From assembly GCF_900155965.1 (NCBI RefSeq), contig NZ_FTMG01000001.1, forward strand, positions 620,001 to 684,000: a stretch of DNA of 64,000 nt, given 5' to 3'. Under the pieces are notes generated by a model. The model had not been told where the DNA came from, did no database searches, and saw only the letters and a list, made by a program, of their open reading frames with translations. This DNA comes from Mucilaginibacter lappiensis. Its GTDB lineage: Bacteria > Bacteroidota > Bacteroidia > Sphingobacteriales > Sphingobacteriaceae. Shown one piece after another: positions 44,999 to 53,819 of this stretch (positions are counted from its first letter, which is position 1; every line of letters starts with the position of its first letter). The position numbers and the translations under genes were made by a program.

Positions 44999-45967
44999 TT
45001 AAAATAAGGTATATACATTTTTATCAACGCGATATTTGGCATGCGTAAGCCGGGTAATCCCGTTTAAAATATCGGGCAGGGTTTGATTTTGGAATATCGC
45101 CGTAATATGCCTGGAGGCTATCCGCTGATTATTGATCTCCACCTTAACCGCATATTTATTGCTTAGCGCAACGGCCACATCAGCCAGGGTAGCATCCTCA
45201 AATATCATTTTATCATCCATCCAGGCTATAGCATCCGTTGGATCGGCCATCCGGCTAACTATTAAGCTTTGATTCTTTTGGTCAGTTGTTACACATAAAC
45301 CCGGCGTAAGTAGCGCATGAGCTTTACTGCTTTCGTCAACAACACCAACTTTACCGGTTAAAACAGTTACTTTTTGAGGCTTTTGCTCATTGTAGGCGCT
45401 AACAGTAAAGGTTGTGCCCAAAACCTGTGTCCTTAACGCCCCGGAGTAGATAATAAAAGGCTTCTTACTATCATGTACCACATCGAAATAGGCCTCTCCC
45501 TTTAAATAAACAATTCTTTGTCCGGTGCTGAATTTTTCAGGATACCGTAAAGAACTATTGGCGTTCAGGGTAACATGGGTGCCATCGGCTAAAATGATCA
45601 CTTTGGTTTTAGCTGGCAAAGATTGAGCGGTTAAATATTGGATACCGGTAGCTGTCTTTTTATAAAAACTGATGGTACAAATAAGTAGCGTCAAAGCAAA
45701 ACAGGCGGCATACTTTAACCATACTTGCGTATGATAACGTTTTGGTGTTTTTTCCTTGATACGTGCAGCAATATCAGCCCACTTTAAATTATTCTCAATT
45801 GACGAATGCTCCGATTTTTCCCAATTGCTTTTCAGCGCTTCATCAAAATCATCATTATTAGGCGAAGCTTTGATAGCCAGCATCAGCTCATCAAACTCCT
45901 CGGGGGTGCAGGCATTATTGATATATTGATTTAATAAATATGATTTTCTTTGTGTAGTGTTCATCAT
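44999..45967 (-). CDS. FecR family anti-sigma factor (second pair)
   Basis: Anti-sigma factor of 322 residues: helical cytoplasmic N-terminus, membrane span at about 85-103 (YAACFALTLLICTISFY), FecR domain with VIILADGTHVTLNANSS, YLKGEAYFDVVHD and TQVLGTTFTVSAYNEQ, and a C-terminal DUF4974 module with DVAVALSNKYAVKVEI. It lies 197 bases downstream of the sigma gene and would control the SusC-RidA-PLP-amidohydrolase operon. Confidence 0.93.
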   Translation of the reverse strand: MMNTTQRKSYLLNQYINNACTPEEFDELMLAIKASPNNDDFDEALKSNWEKSEHSSIENNLKWADIAARIKEKTPKRYHTQVWLKYAACFALTLLICTISFYKKTATGIQYLTAQSLPAKTKVIILADGTHVTLNANSSLRYPEKFSTGQRIVYLKGEAYFDVVHDSKKPFIIYSGALRTQVLGTTFTVSAYNEQKPQKVTVLTGKVGVVDESSKAHALLTPGLCVTTDQKNQSLIVSRMADPTDAIAWMDDKMIFEDATLADVAVALSNKYAVKVEINNQRIASRHITAIFQNQTLPDILNGITRLTHAKYRVDKNVYTLF

Positions 45968-46164
45968 TAACGGTGTGATTACATTAAAGACACAGCAAAC
46001 TCACAAACAGACTAATCAAAATGAAAATTTTATTTTTTTTATGACAACATTCTAAAAATGTTATTCCATGATGTATTAAAACAAGAGAATATAACCTACC
46101 AACAACTATCCTTTGGTGAAATTAAAAGCAGTCGCATAATCAAAAAGTTTAGCTTTTTTGATCA

Positions 46165-46731
46165 TCATAATTTAACGATCATGAAAATAAGGATGAGGGT
46201 TGGATCGATACCATGCTGCGTAAGATATCCTTTGATAGAGGCCAGGGCAGAGAGCAAATGATTTTTGACTGTATGTTTTGATAAGTTTAACTGCGACGCG
46301 ATATCATCATAACTCAGATCGTTATTTTTACTCAGCTCATAAACCAGTCTTCGTTGTGGTGACAGTTTACTCACAGCTATGTGGATCAGTTTTTTATACT
46401 CAGATACTTGCACGGCCGATTCTGTGTCATTATAGCCGACCACAGCAACCCGCATTAAATGATTGGTAAGCCGCATATCACTTGCCGCCTTGCGTAAATA
46501 ATTTAAGGAGTAGTTGCGAACAATGGTGTAGATGTATCCGTCCAGGTTTTTTACGCTATTTAGCGCTTCGCGATTCTGCCAGATCCTGATAAATATTTCC
46601 TGGGTAATTTCTTCTGCCGCGTAATGCGATTTTGCTAAAGTATACACCTGGGCATATACCTGGCGGTTGTATGTTTCAAATACCCGTCTGAATTCAAACT
46701 CTGAATATGTTTTCGGGATATCGGTTTTCAT
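46165..46731 (-). CDS. ECF RNA polymerase sigma-70 factor (second pair)
   Basis: ECF sigma factor of 188 residues, ATG start at 46731. Region 2 is seen as EEITQEIFIRIWQNRE and region 4 as YDDIASQLNLSKHTVKNHL. A hydrophobic C-terminal tail (LILIFMIVKL) follows. It is divergent from the GntR-controlled SusC operon, with a 349-base intergenic space. With the adjacent FecR and the STN-bearing SusC it forms a surface signalling system for the exported amino-compound pathway. Confidence 0.93.
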   Translation of the reverse strand: MKTDIPKTYSEFEFRRVFETYNRQVYAQVYTLAKSHYAAEEITQEIFIRIWQNREALNSVKNLDGYIYTIVRNYSLNYLRKAASDMRLTNHLMRVAVVGYNDTESAVQVSEYKKLIHIAVSKLSPQRRLVYELSKNNDLSYDDIASQLNLSKHTVKNHLLSALASIKGYLTQHGIDPTLILIFMIVKL

Positions 46732-47080
46732 TAAATCAGCAGCAGGAGTCTTATAGGGTTAATAGCGATAAAAATTTTATCTAATATAAAGAAGGTTTTA
46801 TTCATTTCAACAAATCATTACAAATTTCTAACGCCCTGTTGATGTTATATTAACTTAATATCTTATAGGTTAACTAAAAAGTTAAGCCATTCTCTTATTG
46901 GTACGATAACCAACATGTGCCTCCATCATTTTTGCACAAAAAATCATCATTCAGAAACCCTCTGATATTGGGTTCATGGTCAAAACTCCAATAGATTCAA
47001 AAATAAATTTGTTTGTATTTAAAAAGTTATTACTTTTATTTTAGAATAGACCAGAATAGACCAATTAATTTAAACTTGTT
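46732..47080. other. 349-base divergent promoter region
   Basis: It separates the minus-strand sigma gene from the plus-strand SusC gene. The right end carries a tandem operator-like repeat (47043-47063) and, just before it, a TTTG at about 47009-47012 and a weak -7-like TACTTTTA near 47031-47038. The rest is AT-rich with no gene. Confidence 0.5.
47043..47063 (+). promoter_or_regulatory. tandem 10-base repeat, candidate GntR-type operator 1
   Basis: Two head-to-tail copies of AGAATAGACC, giving AATAGACCAGAATAGACCA at 47045-47063. The identical 19 bases recur at 55454-55472 before another gene set of the same cluster. Read on the minus strand the half-site is TGGTCTAT, similar to half of the TGGTCTAGACCA sites bound by GntR/HutC regulators. 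A GntR-type regulator is encoded at 52784-53794. Confidence 0.6.
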
Positions 47081-50000
47081 ATGAAAAGAAAAGTACCTAA
47101 AAAACTGGGACTTGTTATGCTTTGCTGTATTTTGCTGCTGAGCTTTCGACAAGGTTTTTCCCAACAACTTAAAACCATTTCGGGCCATGTTAAAGACGAA
47201 CAGGGTTTGCCCATGCCTTCTGTCAGCGTTAACCTTGCCGGCACCTCTCAAGGCACTATCACCGATGTCAATGGATCTTACAAAATCAGCGCACCTGAAA
47301 ACGCCACCCTCGTGTTCTCTTTTCTGGGTTATGAGAAAAAGACAGTGAAGGTTACCGGCAACTGGGACGGCAATGTAGTAATGTCACCGGATGCAAAAGC
47401 CAGAGATCTGAACGAGGTGGTGGTGGTAGCCTACGGCACTCAAAAAAAGGCAAACCTTACGGGCTCGGTATCGGCAATCGGAGCAAAAGAACTTCAGGAC
47501 CGGCCGGTTACCAACCTTAATGATGCGCTGCAAGGTACCATGGCCGGAGTTACTGTTACCACAACAGGTGGACAGCCCGGCTCATCCGGGAGCATTAATA
47601 TCCGCGGTATTGGTACATTGAACAACAGCACCCCCATGGTGGTAATTGACGGTATCATCGGTAATTTATCAGATGTAAATCCCAACGATGTACAATCGGT
47701 TTCTGTGTTGAAAGATGCTGCTTCGGCGGCGATATATGGATCCCGGGCTGCCAATGGGGTTATATTGGTTACCACTAAACGCGGTAAGAGCGGCAAGATG
47801 CAGGTAAATTATAGCGCCTACGCGGGTAAGCAAAAGCCTACCCACCTTCCCGATTTTTTACCATCCTGGCAGGCAGCCACCCTGTACAACCAGGCTTTGG
47901 CAAACGAAGGTCAGGCTCCTTACTGGACAGCTAATGATATCACCTTGTTTAAGAACCAAACCGACCCGGATACACACCCTAATACCGATTGGCAGGGCTT
48001 TCTTTATAAAGGGAGCGGATTTCAGCAAAATCATGCCGTTAACATTAGCGGAGGAGACGATAAAACCCAATACGCCTTTTCATTGGGTTATTTTCAACAG
48101 GACGGTATCATACAGAAATCGAATTATAAAAGATATTCAACCCGTATGAACCTCAATTCAGCCATCACCAAAAACTTTAGCGTAAATGCCAACCTGGCGT
48201 TTTTATATGCCCCCACCCAGGCCCCAGATGGTTTAGGTGGCGGAGATATAGGCGGTATCATTGGCACAACGGCCGCCATGAGCAGTACGGTGGTAAATCA
48301 ATATAAAAATGGTGTTTACAACTACCTTTCTTTTGGTAACCCCATTTCATGGCTTAACTCACCGGGTTATAATAATAACCAAAACTCTCTTTTTACAGGC
48401 AATGCAGGGGCTGATTGGGAGCCAATCAAAGGACTCCACTTTAAACCATCATTCTCCTATCGGTATAATGCAAACCCTGCCCAGGAATTTAAACCCGCGG
48501 ATACATATTATGATCCCAAGAACCCAACTGTGGTGCAAACAACTATCAGCCAAAGTTCCATAGCCAATGCTAATGCTATCAATAACTACTACAACCTGCA
48601 GGCATTATTAGAATATGACAGACATTTTGGTAAACACAGCATTGATATATTAGCCGGTAGCTCACAGGAATTGACTACCTATCAGTACCTCTATGCTTAC
48701 AGGCAAAATTTCCTCAACAGCTCTCTTTCGCAAATAAACGCTGCACCATCATTAGGACAGCAAAATGCCGGTACTTCCAGTCAGCTAGCTCTCCTATCCT
48801 ATTTTGGTCGGGCCAGATATTCATATGATGATAAATATCTGTTTGAAGCCAACCTGCGCGATGATGGTTCGTCCCGGTTTACCAACGGGCAACGATGGGG
48901 CGTTTATCCGTCCTTTTCTGCCGGCTGGAATATTTCGAAAGAATCATTTTTCGGTTCCTTATCAAATATTATCCCTATGCTTAAACTACGGGGTTCCTGG
49001 GGTAAACTAGGTAATCAAACGCTAGGTACTACAAACGGCCTTAATGTCCCTTTTGCATATCCGGCAGTTTCGGTTATATCAAGCGGGCAGAATTACTCAT
49101 TCAACCAAACTCTTGCCCCGGGTATTGCCTTGAACAACGGTGCCAATCCAGCTATTACCTGGGAAAAAACGACTACCACAGACGTGGGAATAGATATGGA
49201 GCTTCTGAATAGTAATTTAAGCTTCACTGCCGACTATTTTGTAAAAAACACCAATGGCATACTATTGCAATTACCTGCCAGTAGTGTTTATGGCTTTACT
49301 ACACCTTATCAAAATGCGGGCGCGGTACGTAACTCGGGCTGGGAACTCGCCGCGGCGTACAGAAACAAAATTGGTAATGTATCCTACAATATTGCTGTTA
49401 ACGCATCCTTTATCACCAATAAAATAACTGATCTGGCAGGTACCGGGTCTATTTCAAGCGGAAGGGTTGTGGGTTACCCGCTGCAGGCATTTTATGGATA
49501 CCAGGTAGAAGGTATTTTCCAGACACAACAACAGGTAAATGACCACGCCAAACAAAGTGGCGGCGTTATTGGCCCAGGCGACTTGATGTATAAAGATATC
49601 AGCGGCCCAAATGGCAAGCCAGATGGCGTTATCGACGGTAACGACCGTGTATACCTGGGATCGCCTTTCCCTAAAACCACATTTGGCTTTACCCTGGGTG
49701 CGGGCTGGAAAGGATTCAACGTGAGCGGCTTTTTCCAGGGCGCATTAGGCGTGAAGAACTACGTTCAGGGTTTTGAACTGGGCTCATTACAACAGGCTAA
49801 CATCGGCAATCCTACAACAGCGTTGCTTGATGCCTGGACGCCTACCAATACCTCGGCCACTTTTCCGCGTTTATGGTCAACCTATACGCAGAATAACCCG
49901 CAAAGCTTTGTATCATCTTTCTGGGTACGCAACGCATCTTACCTAAGGTTAAAGAATTTATTGGTGAGCTATACCCTGCCCCATAACACGCTCGCCAAGC

Positions 50001-50161
50001 TGGGTGTAAAAGGCGTCAAGATTTATTATAGCGGGCAAAATATCCTCACATTCACCAGCTTTTACAAATGGGTTGACCCCGAGACCAATGCAGGGAACAA
50101 TGCTTACGGATCATACCCGCAGTTAAAAACAAATACCCTGGGTGTTGAGGTAACATTTTAA
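47081..50161 (+). CDS. SusC/RagA TonB-dependent outer-membrane transporter (GntR-associated locus)
   Basis: Importer of 1026 residues, no STN domain. Signal peptide ending FRQGFSQQ, carboxypeptidase-D-like domain (TISGHVKDEQGLPMPSVSV), SusC box NEVVVVAYGTQKKA, plug with VVIDGIIGN and SAAIYGSRAANGVI, barrel ending LGVEVTF. Lack of an STN domain fits control by a one-component regulator rather than by sigma/FecR. Start ATG at 47081 is 18 bases after the tandem operator-like repeat. The SusD gene follows after 18 bases. Confidence 0.95.
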   Translation: MKRKVPKKLGLVMLCCILLLSFRQGFSQQLKTISGHVKDEQGLPMPSVSVNLAGTSQGTITDVNGSYKISAPENATLVFSFLGYEKKTVKVTGNWDGNVVMSPDAKARDLNEVVVVAYGTQKKANLTGSVSAIGAKELQDRPVTNLNDALQGTMAGVTVTTTGGQPGSSGSINIRGIGTLNNSTPMVVIDGIIGNLSDVNPNDVQSVSVLKDAASAAIYGSRAANGVILVTTKRGKSGKMQVNYSAYAGKQKPTHLPDFLPSWQAATLYNQALANEGQAPYWTANDITLFKNQTDPDTHPNTDWQGFLYKGSGFQQNHAVNISGGDDKTQYAFSLGYFQQDGIIQKSNYKRYSTRMNLNSAITKNFSVNANLAFLYAPTQAPDGLGGGDIGGIIGTTAAMSSTVVNQYKNGVYNYLSFGNPISWLNSPGYNNNQNSLFTGNAGADWEPIKGLHFKPSFSYRYNANPAQEFKPADTYYDPKNPTVVQTTISQSSIANANAINNYYNLQALLEYDRHFGKHSIDILAGSSQELTTYQYLYAYRQNFLNSSLSQINAAPSLGQQNAGTSSQLALLSYFGRARYSYDDKYLFEANLRDDGSSRFTNGQRWGVYPSFSAGWNISKESFFGSLSNIIPMLKLRGSWGKLGNQTLGTTNGLNVPFAYPAVSVISSGQNYSFNQTLAPGIALNNGANPAITWEKTTTTDVGIDMELLNSNLSFTADYFVKNTNGILLQLPASSVYGFTTPYQNAGAVRNSGWELAAAYRNKIGNVSYNIAVNASFITNKITDLAGTGSISSGRVVGYPLQAFYGYQVEGIFQTQQQVNDHAKQSGGVIGPGDLMYKDISGPNGKPDGVIDGNDRVYLGSPFPKTTFGFTLGAGWKGFNVSGFFQGALGVKNYVQGFELGSLQQANIGNPTTALLDAWTPTNTSATFPRLWSTYTQNNPQSFVSSFWVRNASYLRLKNLLVSYTLPHNTLAKLGVKGVKIYYSGQNILTFTSFYKWVDPETNAGNNAYGSYPQLKTNTLGVEVTF

Positions 50162-50179
50162 TTATTAAAAAATTAGTAC

Positions 50180-51805
50180 ATGAAAAATCTATTCATAACC
50201 TTAATTATTTTAGCCACGCTGGCATCATCATCGGGCTGTAAAAAAGATTTCCTCGATAGGGCTCCTTTAGATTCTTATACCAATGCCGTACTGTGGAAAT
50301 CATCAAGTGATGTACTGGCGGCGCTCAATGGCTGTTACTCCAAATGGGGCGGCGGCAATAATGGCTATTACGGAGTTTTTGCCGATAATAATTCCGATAA
50401 CACCTTCGACCAGTTTCCCTGGGAGAACTGGCTGGCCCTCTCCGCGGGTATCGCTACGCCAACTAATCCAGGCTTTACAAAATGGAACTATAGCTGTATA
50501 CAAACCTGTAACTGGTTTTTAGATAACGTAGGCGCTGCCACTATGGATGCAACGCTTAAAGCCAGGACAATAGGCGAAGCCCGTTTTTTAAGAGCCTATG
50601 AGTATTTTACACTTAGCCAGTTATATGGCTCTGTTCCGTTGGTAGAGCATAATCTGACGCCGGATGCTGCCAATAAAGTAACCCAGGCAACAAAAGCTAA
50701 TGTAGTTGCATTTATATTAAACGAACTTACTACCATAGCTCCTGACCTACCCGTTAGTTATTCCGGTTCAGATATCGGACGTATTACCCGTGGCGCTGCT
50801 ATTGCTTTAAAAGCAAGGATAGAGTTATTTAACCAAATGTACCCACAATGTATAGCCGACTGCCAGCAACTGATGACCGCACCGTTCAGTTACTCGATAT
50901 ATCCGAAATATGTCGATCTTTTCCGTCAGCCTTATGCCGATAACCAGGAGGTAATACTGGATGTTCAGTTTAAAGCAAGCGATAATAATTTTGGCTGGGC
51001 CAGAAATATGACCATCAATTCATTAGGTGGTTATAACTCCATTGCTCCTACACAAAACCTGGTAGATGCCTATGAAACAACCAATGGTAAAACTATTGAT
51101 GATCCGGCATCGGGATACAATCCTGCCCAACCATATCAAAACCGGGATCCGCGGCTTAGCGCAACCGTATTTTATCCCGGTGCACAGTACAGCAGCAAAC
51201 TGCCTTATGGTTTTTATTATGACCCGATTTCATCCAGCCCCAAAACCCTGGATCATTGGGGCGATAACAACTGCAGTCCTTCGGCTTATGGCTTACGTAA
51301 GTATACTCCTTTTATTGCCGACTTCCCGAATCTGGACCAGGTAGGCATGGATGTTATTTTGATACGTTACGCAGAAATAAAACTGATGGATGCCGAAGCT
51401 AAAATTGAAAGTAATAAAATAGATGCTTCGGTTTATGATGACATCAATGCTGTACGCCAGCGCCCAGATGTAAACATGCCTGCTGTAGATAGGTCGAAGT
51501 ATAACGATCAGTCGAGTCTTCGCACCTTGCTACGGAGGGAAAGAAGAGTAGAGCTGGCTGTGGAAGGACTTCGCTGGTTTGATATACAACGCTGGCAGAT
51601 TGGCCAACAGGTGATGAACGGCCAGGTAACGGGCAGTATGCTTGGCACGGTGAACCAAACAAATGGCGCACTTACCCTAACACCAGGAACAACCATCAAA
51701 GTAGGAGCCGCGCGCGTATTTGACCCGGCTAAAAACTACCTGTGGCCGATTCCGCAAACAGAGATAGATCTGAACAAAAGCCTGAAGCAGAATCCTGGCT
51801 ATTAA
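50180..51805 (+). CDS. RagB/SusD family nutrient-binding lipoprotein (GntR-associated locus)
   Basis: Surface lipoprotein of 541 residues, lipobox at Cys20 (SSSGCKKDFLD). The SusD marks are NAVLWKSSSDV, RFLRAYEYFTLSQLYGSVPLV in part (YEYFTLSQLYGSVPLV), RRERRVELAVEGLRWFDI and the NPGY C-terminus. It belongs to the classical RagB/SusD branch that works with glycosidases, in keeping with the two predicted glycosidases at 55490-59038. Confidence 0.95.
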   Translation: MKNLFITLIILATLASSSGCKKDFLDRAPLDSYTNAVLWKSSSDVLAALNGCYSKWGGGNNGYYGVFADNNSDNTFDQFPWENWLALSAGIATPTNPGFTKWNYSCIQTCNWFLDNVGAATMDATLKARTIGEARFLRAYEYFTLSQLYGSVPLVEHNLTPDAANKVTQATKANVVAFILNELTTIAPDLPVSYSGSDIGRITRGAAIALKARIELFNQMYPQCIADCQQLMTAPFSYSIYPKYVDLFRQPYADNQEVILDVQFKASDNNFGWARNMTINSLGGYNSIAPTQNLVDAYETTNGKTIDDPASGYNPAQPYQNRDPRLSATVFYPGAQYSSKLPYGFYYDPISSSPKTLDHWGDNNCSPSAYGLRKYTPFIADFPNLDQVGMDVILIRYAEIKLMDAEAKIESNKIDASVYDDINAVRQRPDVNMPAVDRSKYNDQSSLRTLLRRERRVELAVEGLRWFDIQRWQIGQQVMNGQVTGSMLGTVNQTNGALTLTPGTTIKVGAARVFDPAKNYLWPIPQTEIDLNKSLKQNPGY

Positions 51806-51819
51806 TTTAACTAATACCC

Positions 51820-51850
51820 TGTTTAGTGATTGAAGTCCAATCACTAAACA
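51820..51850 (+). terminator. perfect 13-pair hairpin after SusD gene
   Basis: TGTTTAGTGATTG and CAATCACTAAACA pair without mismatch around a 5-base loop, 14 bases past the SusD stop. Only a weak TTATCAGTTTT tract follows, so it may protect the susCD message or attenuate the small downstream gene. Confidence 0.65.
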
Positions 51851-51913
51851 TTATCAGTTTTGTCGTATAAAAAGCTTGTTTTTAACCTTAAATATTTAAC
51901 CAATTTAAAATTT

Positions 51914-52312
51914 ATGATGATGAAAAAAATCTTTTTTGCAGTTTCATTCGTGGCGATTACTTTACTGTCTTTGCAAACTATTTACGCTAACAGAAGCGTT
52001 CACCGGTTAGTTAAACACGCTGCCCCTGATCCAATAGGGATCAATGTAAGCAGCCCTCAAGGCTCTTCTTATATCATTACCTTTTCTGGGCCAAGTAATG
52101 TAACGTATAACACCAGCACACCAGGTTCTGGGTTTCCTATTCTTCCCGGCACTTATTATATTTCAGTAAGCGGATTTAGTTATAGTCCAGGCGCTCCGGC
52201 GCATGGTTTCAGGTTCGAGAATACTACCGTGCCATTAACAGCAAGTAGCGGCTCTACCCTTTACCTTAACCAGGTAACCATTACACAAACATCTTTTTTG
52301 TGGATATACTAA
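51914..52312 (+). CDS. small secreted protein of unknown function downstream of SusD
   Basis: I do not recognise a family. The ATG at 51914 is the first of three consecutive Met codons leading into a signal peptide (FFAVSFVAITLLSLQTIYA). The mature part of about 110 residues is rich in Ser, Thr, Gly and Pro with alternating hydrophobic residues (SYIITFSGPSNV, GTYYISVSGFSY), suggesting a small beta-sandwich, and it has no Cys. The frame is open upstream of 51914 but without signal-peptide logic. It is bracketed by two hairpins, one after SusD and one after its own stop. Surface glycan binding or an accessory to SusCD is only a guess. Confidence 0.65.
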   Translation: MMMKKIFFAVSFVAITLLSLQTIYANRSVHRLVKHAAPDPIGINVSSPQGSSYIITFSGPSNVTYNTSTPGSGFPILPGTYYISVSGFSYSPGAPAHGFRFENTTVPLTASSGSTLYLNQVTITQTSFLWIY

Positions 52313-52783
52313 CAGGAATAAATGATACGACGTAACTTGTAACACGGGCAAATATTTCGTATATTTATATGAAAACAGCCCGGTTCTCTTTTAATCAGAG
52401 AAGCGGGCTGTTTAGTTTAAGAGAAAACAAGGCCAAAAATCGGCCGTTTTGAATATAGTTATTTGACAATCAATAAATTAATACTTTTTAAAGCTTTCAA
52501 AACCTATCAAAAATTTGTTAAAAAGTGTTAAAATGGCGTTAAAATTTAGTTAAAACGGATAAAAATAGATGGTTTTTACCTTGTTTTTGACCAAAAAAGT
52601 GTTAAAATTTAAGGTTTAAAAAGTTTTTGATCTCCTTGTTGGAACCCTTTAGTTCATCATTTACCCGGCTATAATAAAATTATTGTTGAACAAAAAATTA
52701 ACCTAACCCAATTAAATTAATAAGGAAAATAGGCAATTGGCTTGCCGGCTTTTTTCTTACTTTGGCTAAAATCTGCACGTGAA
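52313..52783. other. 471-base intergenic region before the GntR-type regulator
   Basis: Begins with a strong terminator (52373-52413), then about 300 bases of AT-rich DNA with many GTTAAAA repeats and no gene. Just before the regulator, TTACTTTGG at 52757-52765 could be a variant -7 element giving a short leader. No copy of the AATAGACC repeat is seen here. Confidence 0.5.
52373..52413 (+). terminator. intrinsic terminator of the SusCD operon
   Basis: AAACAGCCCG pairs with CGGGCTGTTT, with an inner TTCTCT/AGAGAA extension and a TTTAATC-type loop; a T-rich tail follows. It lies 61 bases past the stop of the small secreted protein gene. Confidence 0.8.
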
Positions 52784-53794
52784 ATGGATAGAATTTTTCA
52801 AGAAATAAAAAAACTCACCGATGTACCATCTTATTCAAAACATGACCGGTTTGTGCAGGGAATTATCAATGCTATTAATGAAAAGGCTATTGGTCAGGAT
52901 GAAACGCTACCATCGGTAAACAGATTGATCAAAGAATTAGGCTTCTCCAGGGAAACGATCATCAAAGGATATAAAGATCTGATTAGTCGTGGTATTGTAG
53001 AATCAAAGAACAGGCTGGGATATTTTGTAGGTAATGGTAATACGGAGCAAACTTTAAATGTGGCCCTGCTTATGTATAACCTGGATACATTTGAAGAGCA
53101 ATTCTATCGTAATTTCCGTCATGAACTGGGTCAGAACATCCGTTTGAACCCTTATTTTCATCATGGTGATATCGAGATATTTGAAACCATCCTTACCCAG
53201 ATTAAAGGAAAATACGGAATGTATGTGATAGCACCTATCCCCCATCCCAAAACTAAAGAGCTGCTGGATACTATTCCACGTAATAAGTTCCTGATGTTTG
53301 ACCGTTACGAACCGCTGGAAGGCGATTTTAACCATATAACCCAGGAGTTTGGCCAATCATCTTATAAGATCTTTTCGCAGCTAGCAACTAAAATTGGCCG
53401 GTTTAATGAGATGATATTCTACCATTCGCCCAGCTCATTGGATCCTAAGGAGATGGTTAAGTCTTTTAAAAAATTTCTGAAGGATTTTAATATCAAGGGG
53501 CGCATTGTAAATGAATATACACCGGGTTCAGTAGAAAAGGGAAAGGTTTATTTTACGCTGGACAACTTTGCACTCTGGCAGATCATGCGCGATTGTAATA
53601 GTCAAAAACTAATCCCCGGGAAAGATCTTGGCATACTTTCTCACAACGATGAGCCAGCTAAAGAGATCATCGGGATCACTACTTTCTCTGCCGATTTTTC
53701 AAACATGGGGAAACTGGCCGGGCAAGCTATATTAAATAAAGAAAAAATCAGTTTAACGGTTCCGATGATCTTATCCGAACGGAATACACTTTAA
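52784..53794 (+). CDS. GntR-type winged-helix regulator with LacI-like ligand-binding domain
   Basis: One-component transcription factor. From the ATG at 52784 there is a winged helix-turn-helix (about 15-75: LPSVNRLIKELGFSRETI, then RLGYFVG), followed by a periplasmic-binding-protein-like effector domain to the C-terminus. GntR head plus LacI-type sensor is common in Bacteroidota sugar loci. An upstream in-frame Met at 52742 is less likely because the helix-turn-helix spacing fits 52784. It is followed after 25 bases by the symporter gene. The tandem AATAGACC sites at 47045 and 55454 are its probable operators, with release when a sugar binds. Confidence 0.88.
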   Translation: MDRIFQEIKKLTDVPSYSKHDRFVQGIINAINEKAIGQDETLPSVNRLIKELGFSRETIIKGYKDLISRGIVESKNRLGYFVGNGNTEQTLNVALLMYNLDTFEEQFYRNFRHELGQNIRLNPYFHHGDIEIFETILTQIKGKYGMYVIAPIPHPKTKELLDTIPRNKFLMFDRYEPLEGDFNHITQEFGQSSYKIFSQLATKIGRFNEMIFYHSPSSLDPKEMVKSFKKFLKDFNIKGRIVNEYTPGSVEKGKVYFTLDNFALWQIMRDCNSQKLIPGKDLGILSHNDEPAKEIIGITTFSADFSNMGKLAGQAILNKEKISLTVPMILSERNTL

Positions 53795-53819
53795 GGCGCT
53801 TAACTTAAATCACGCAAAG

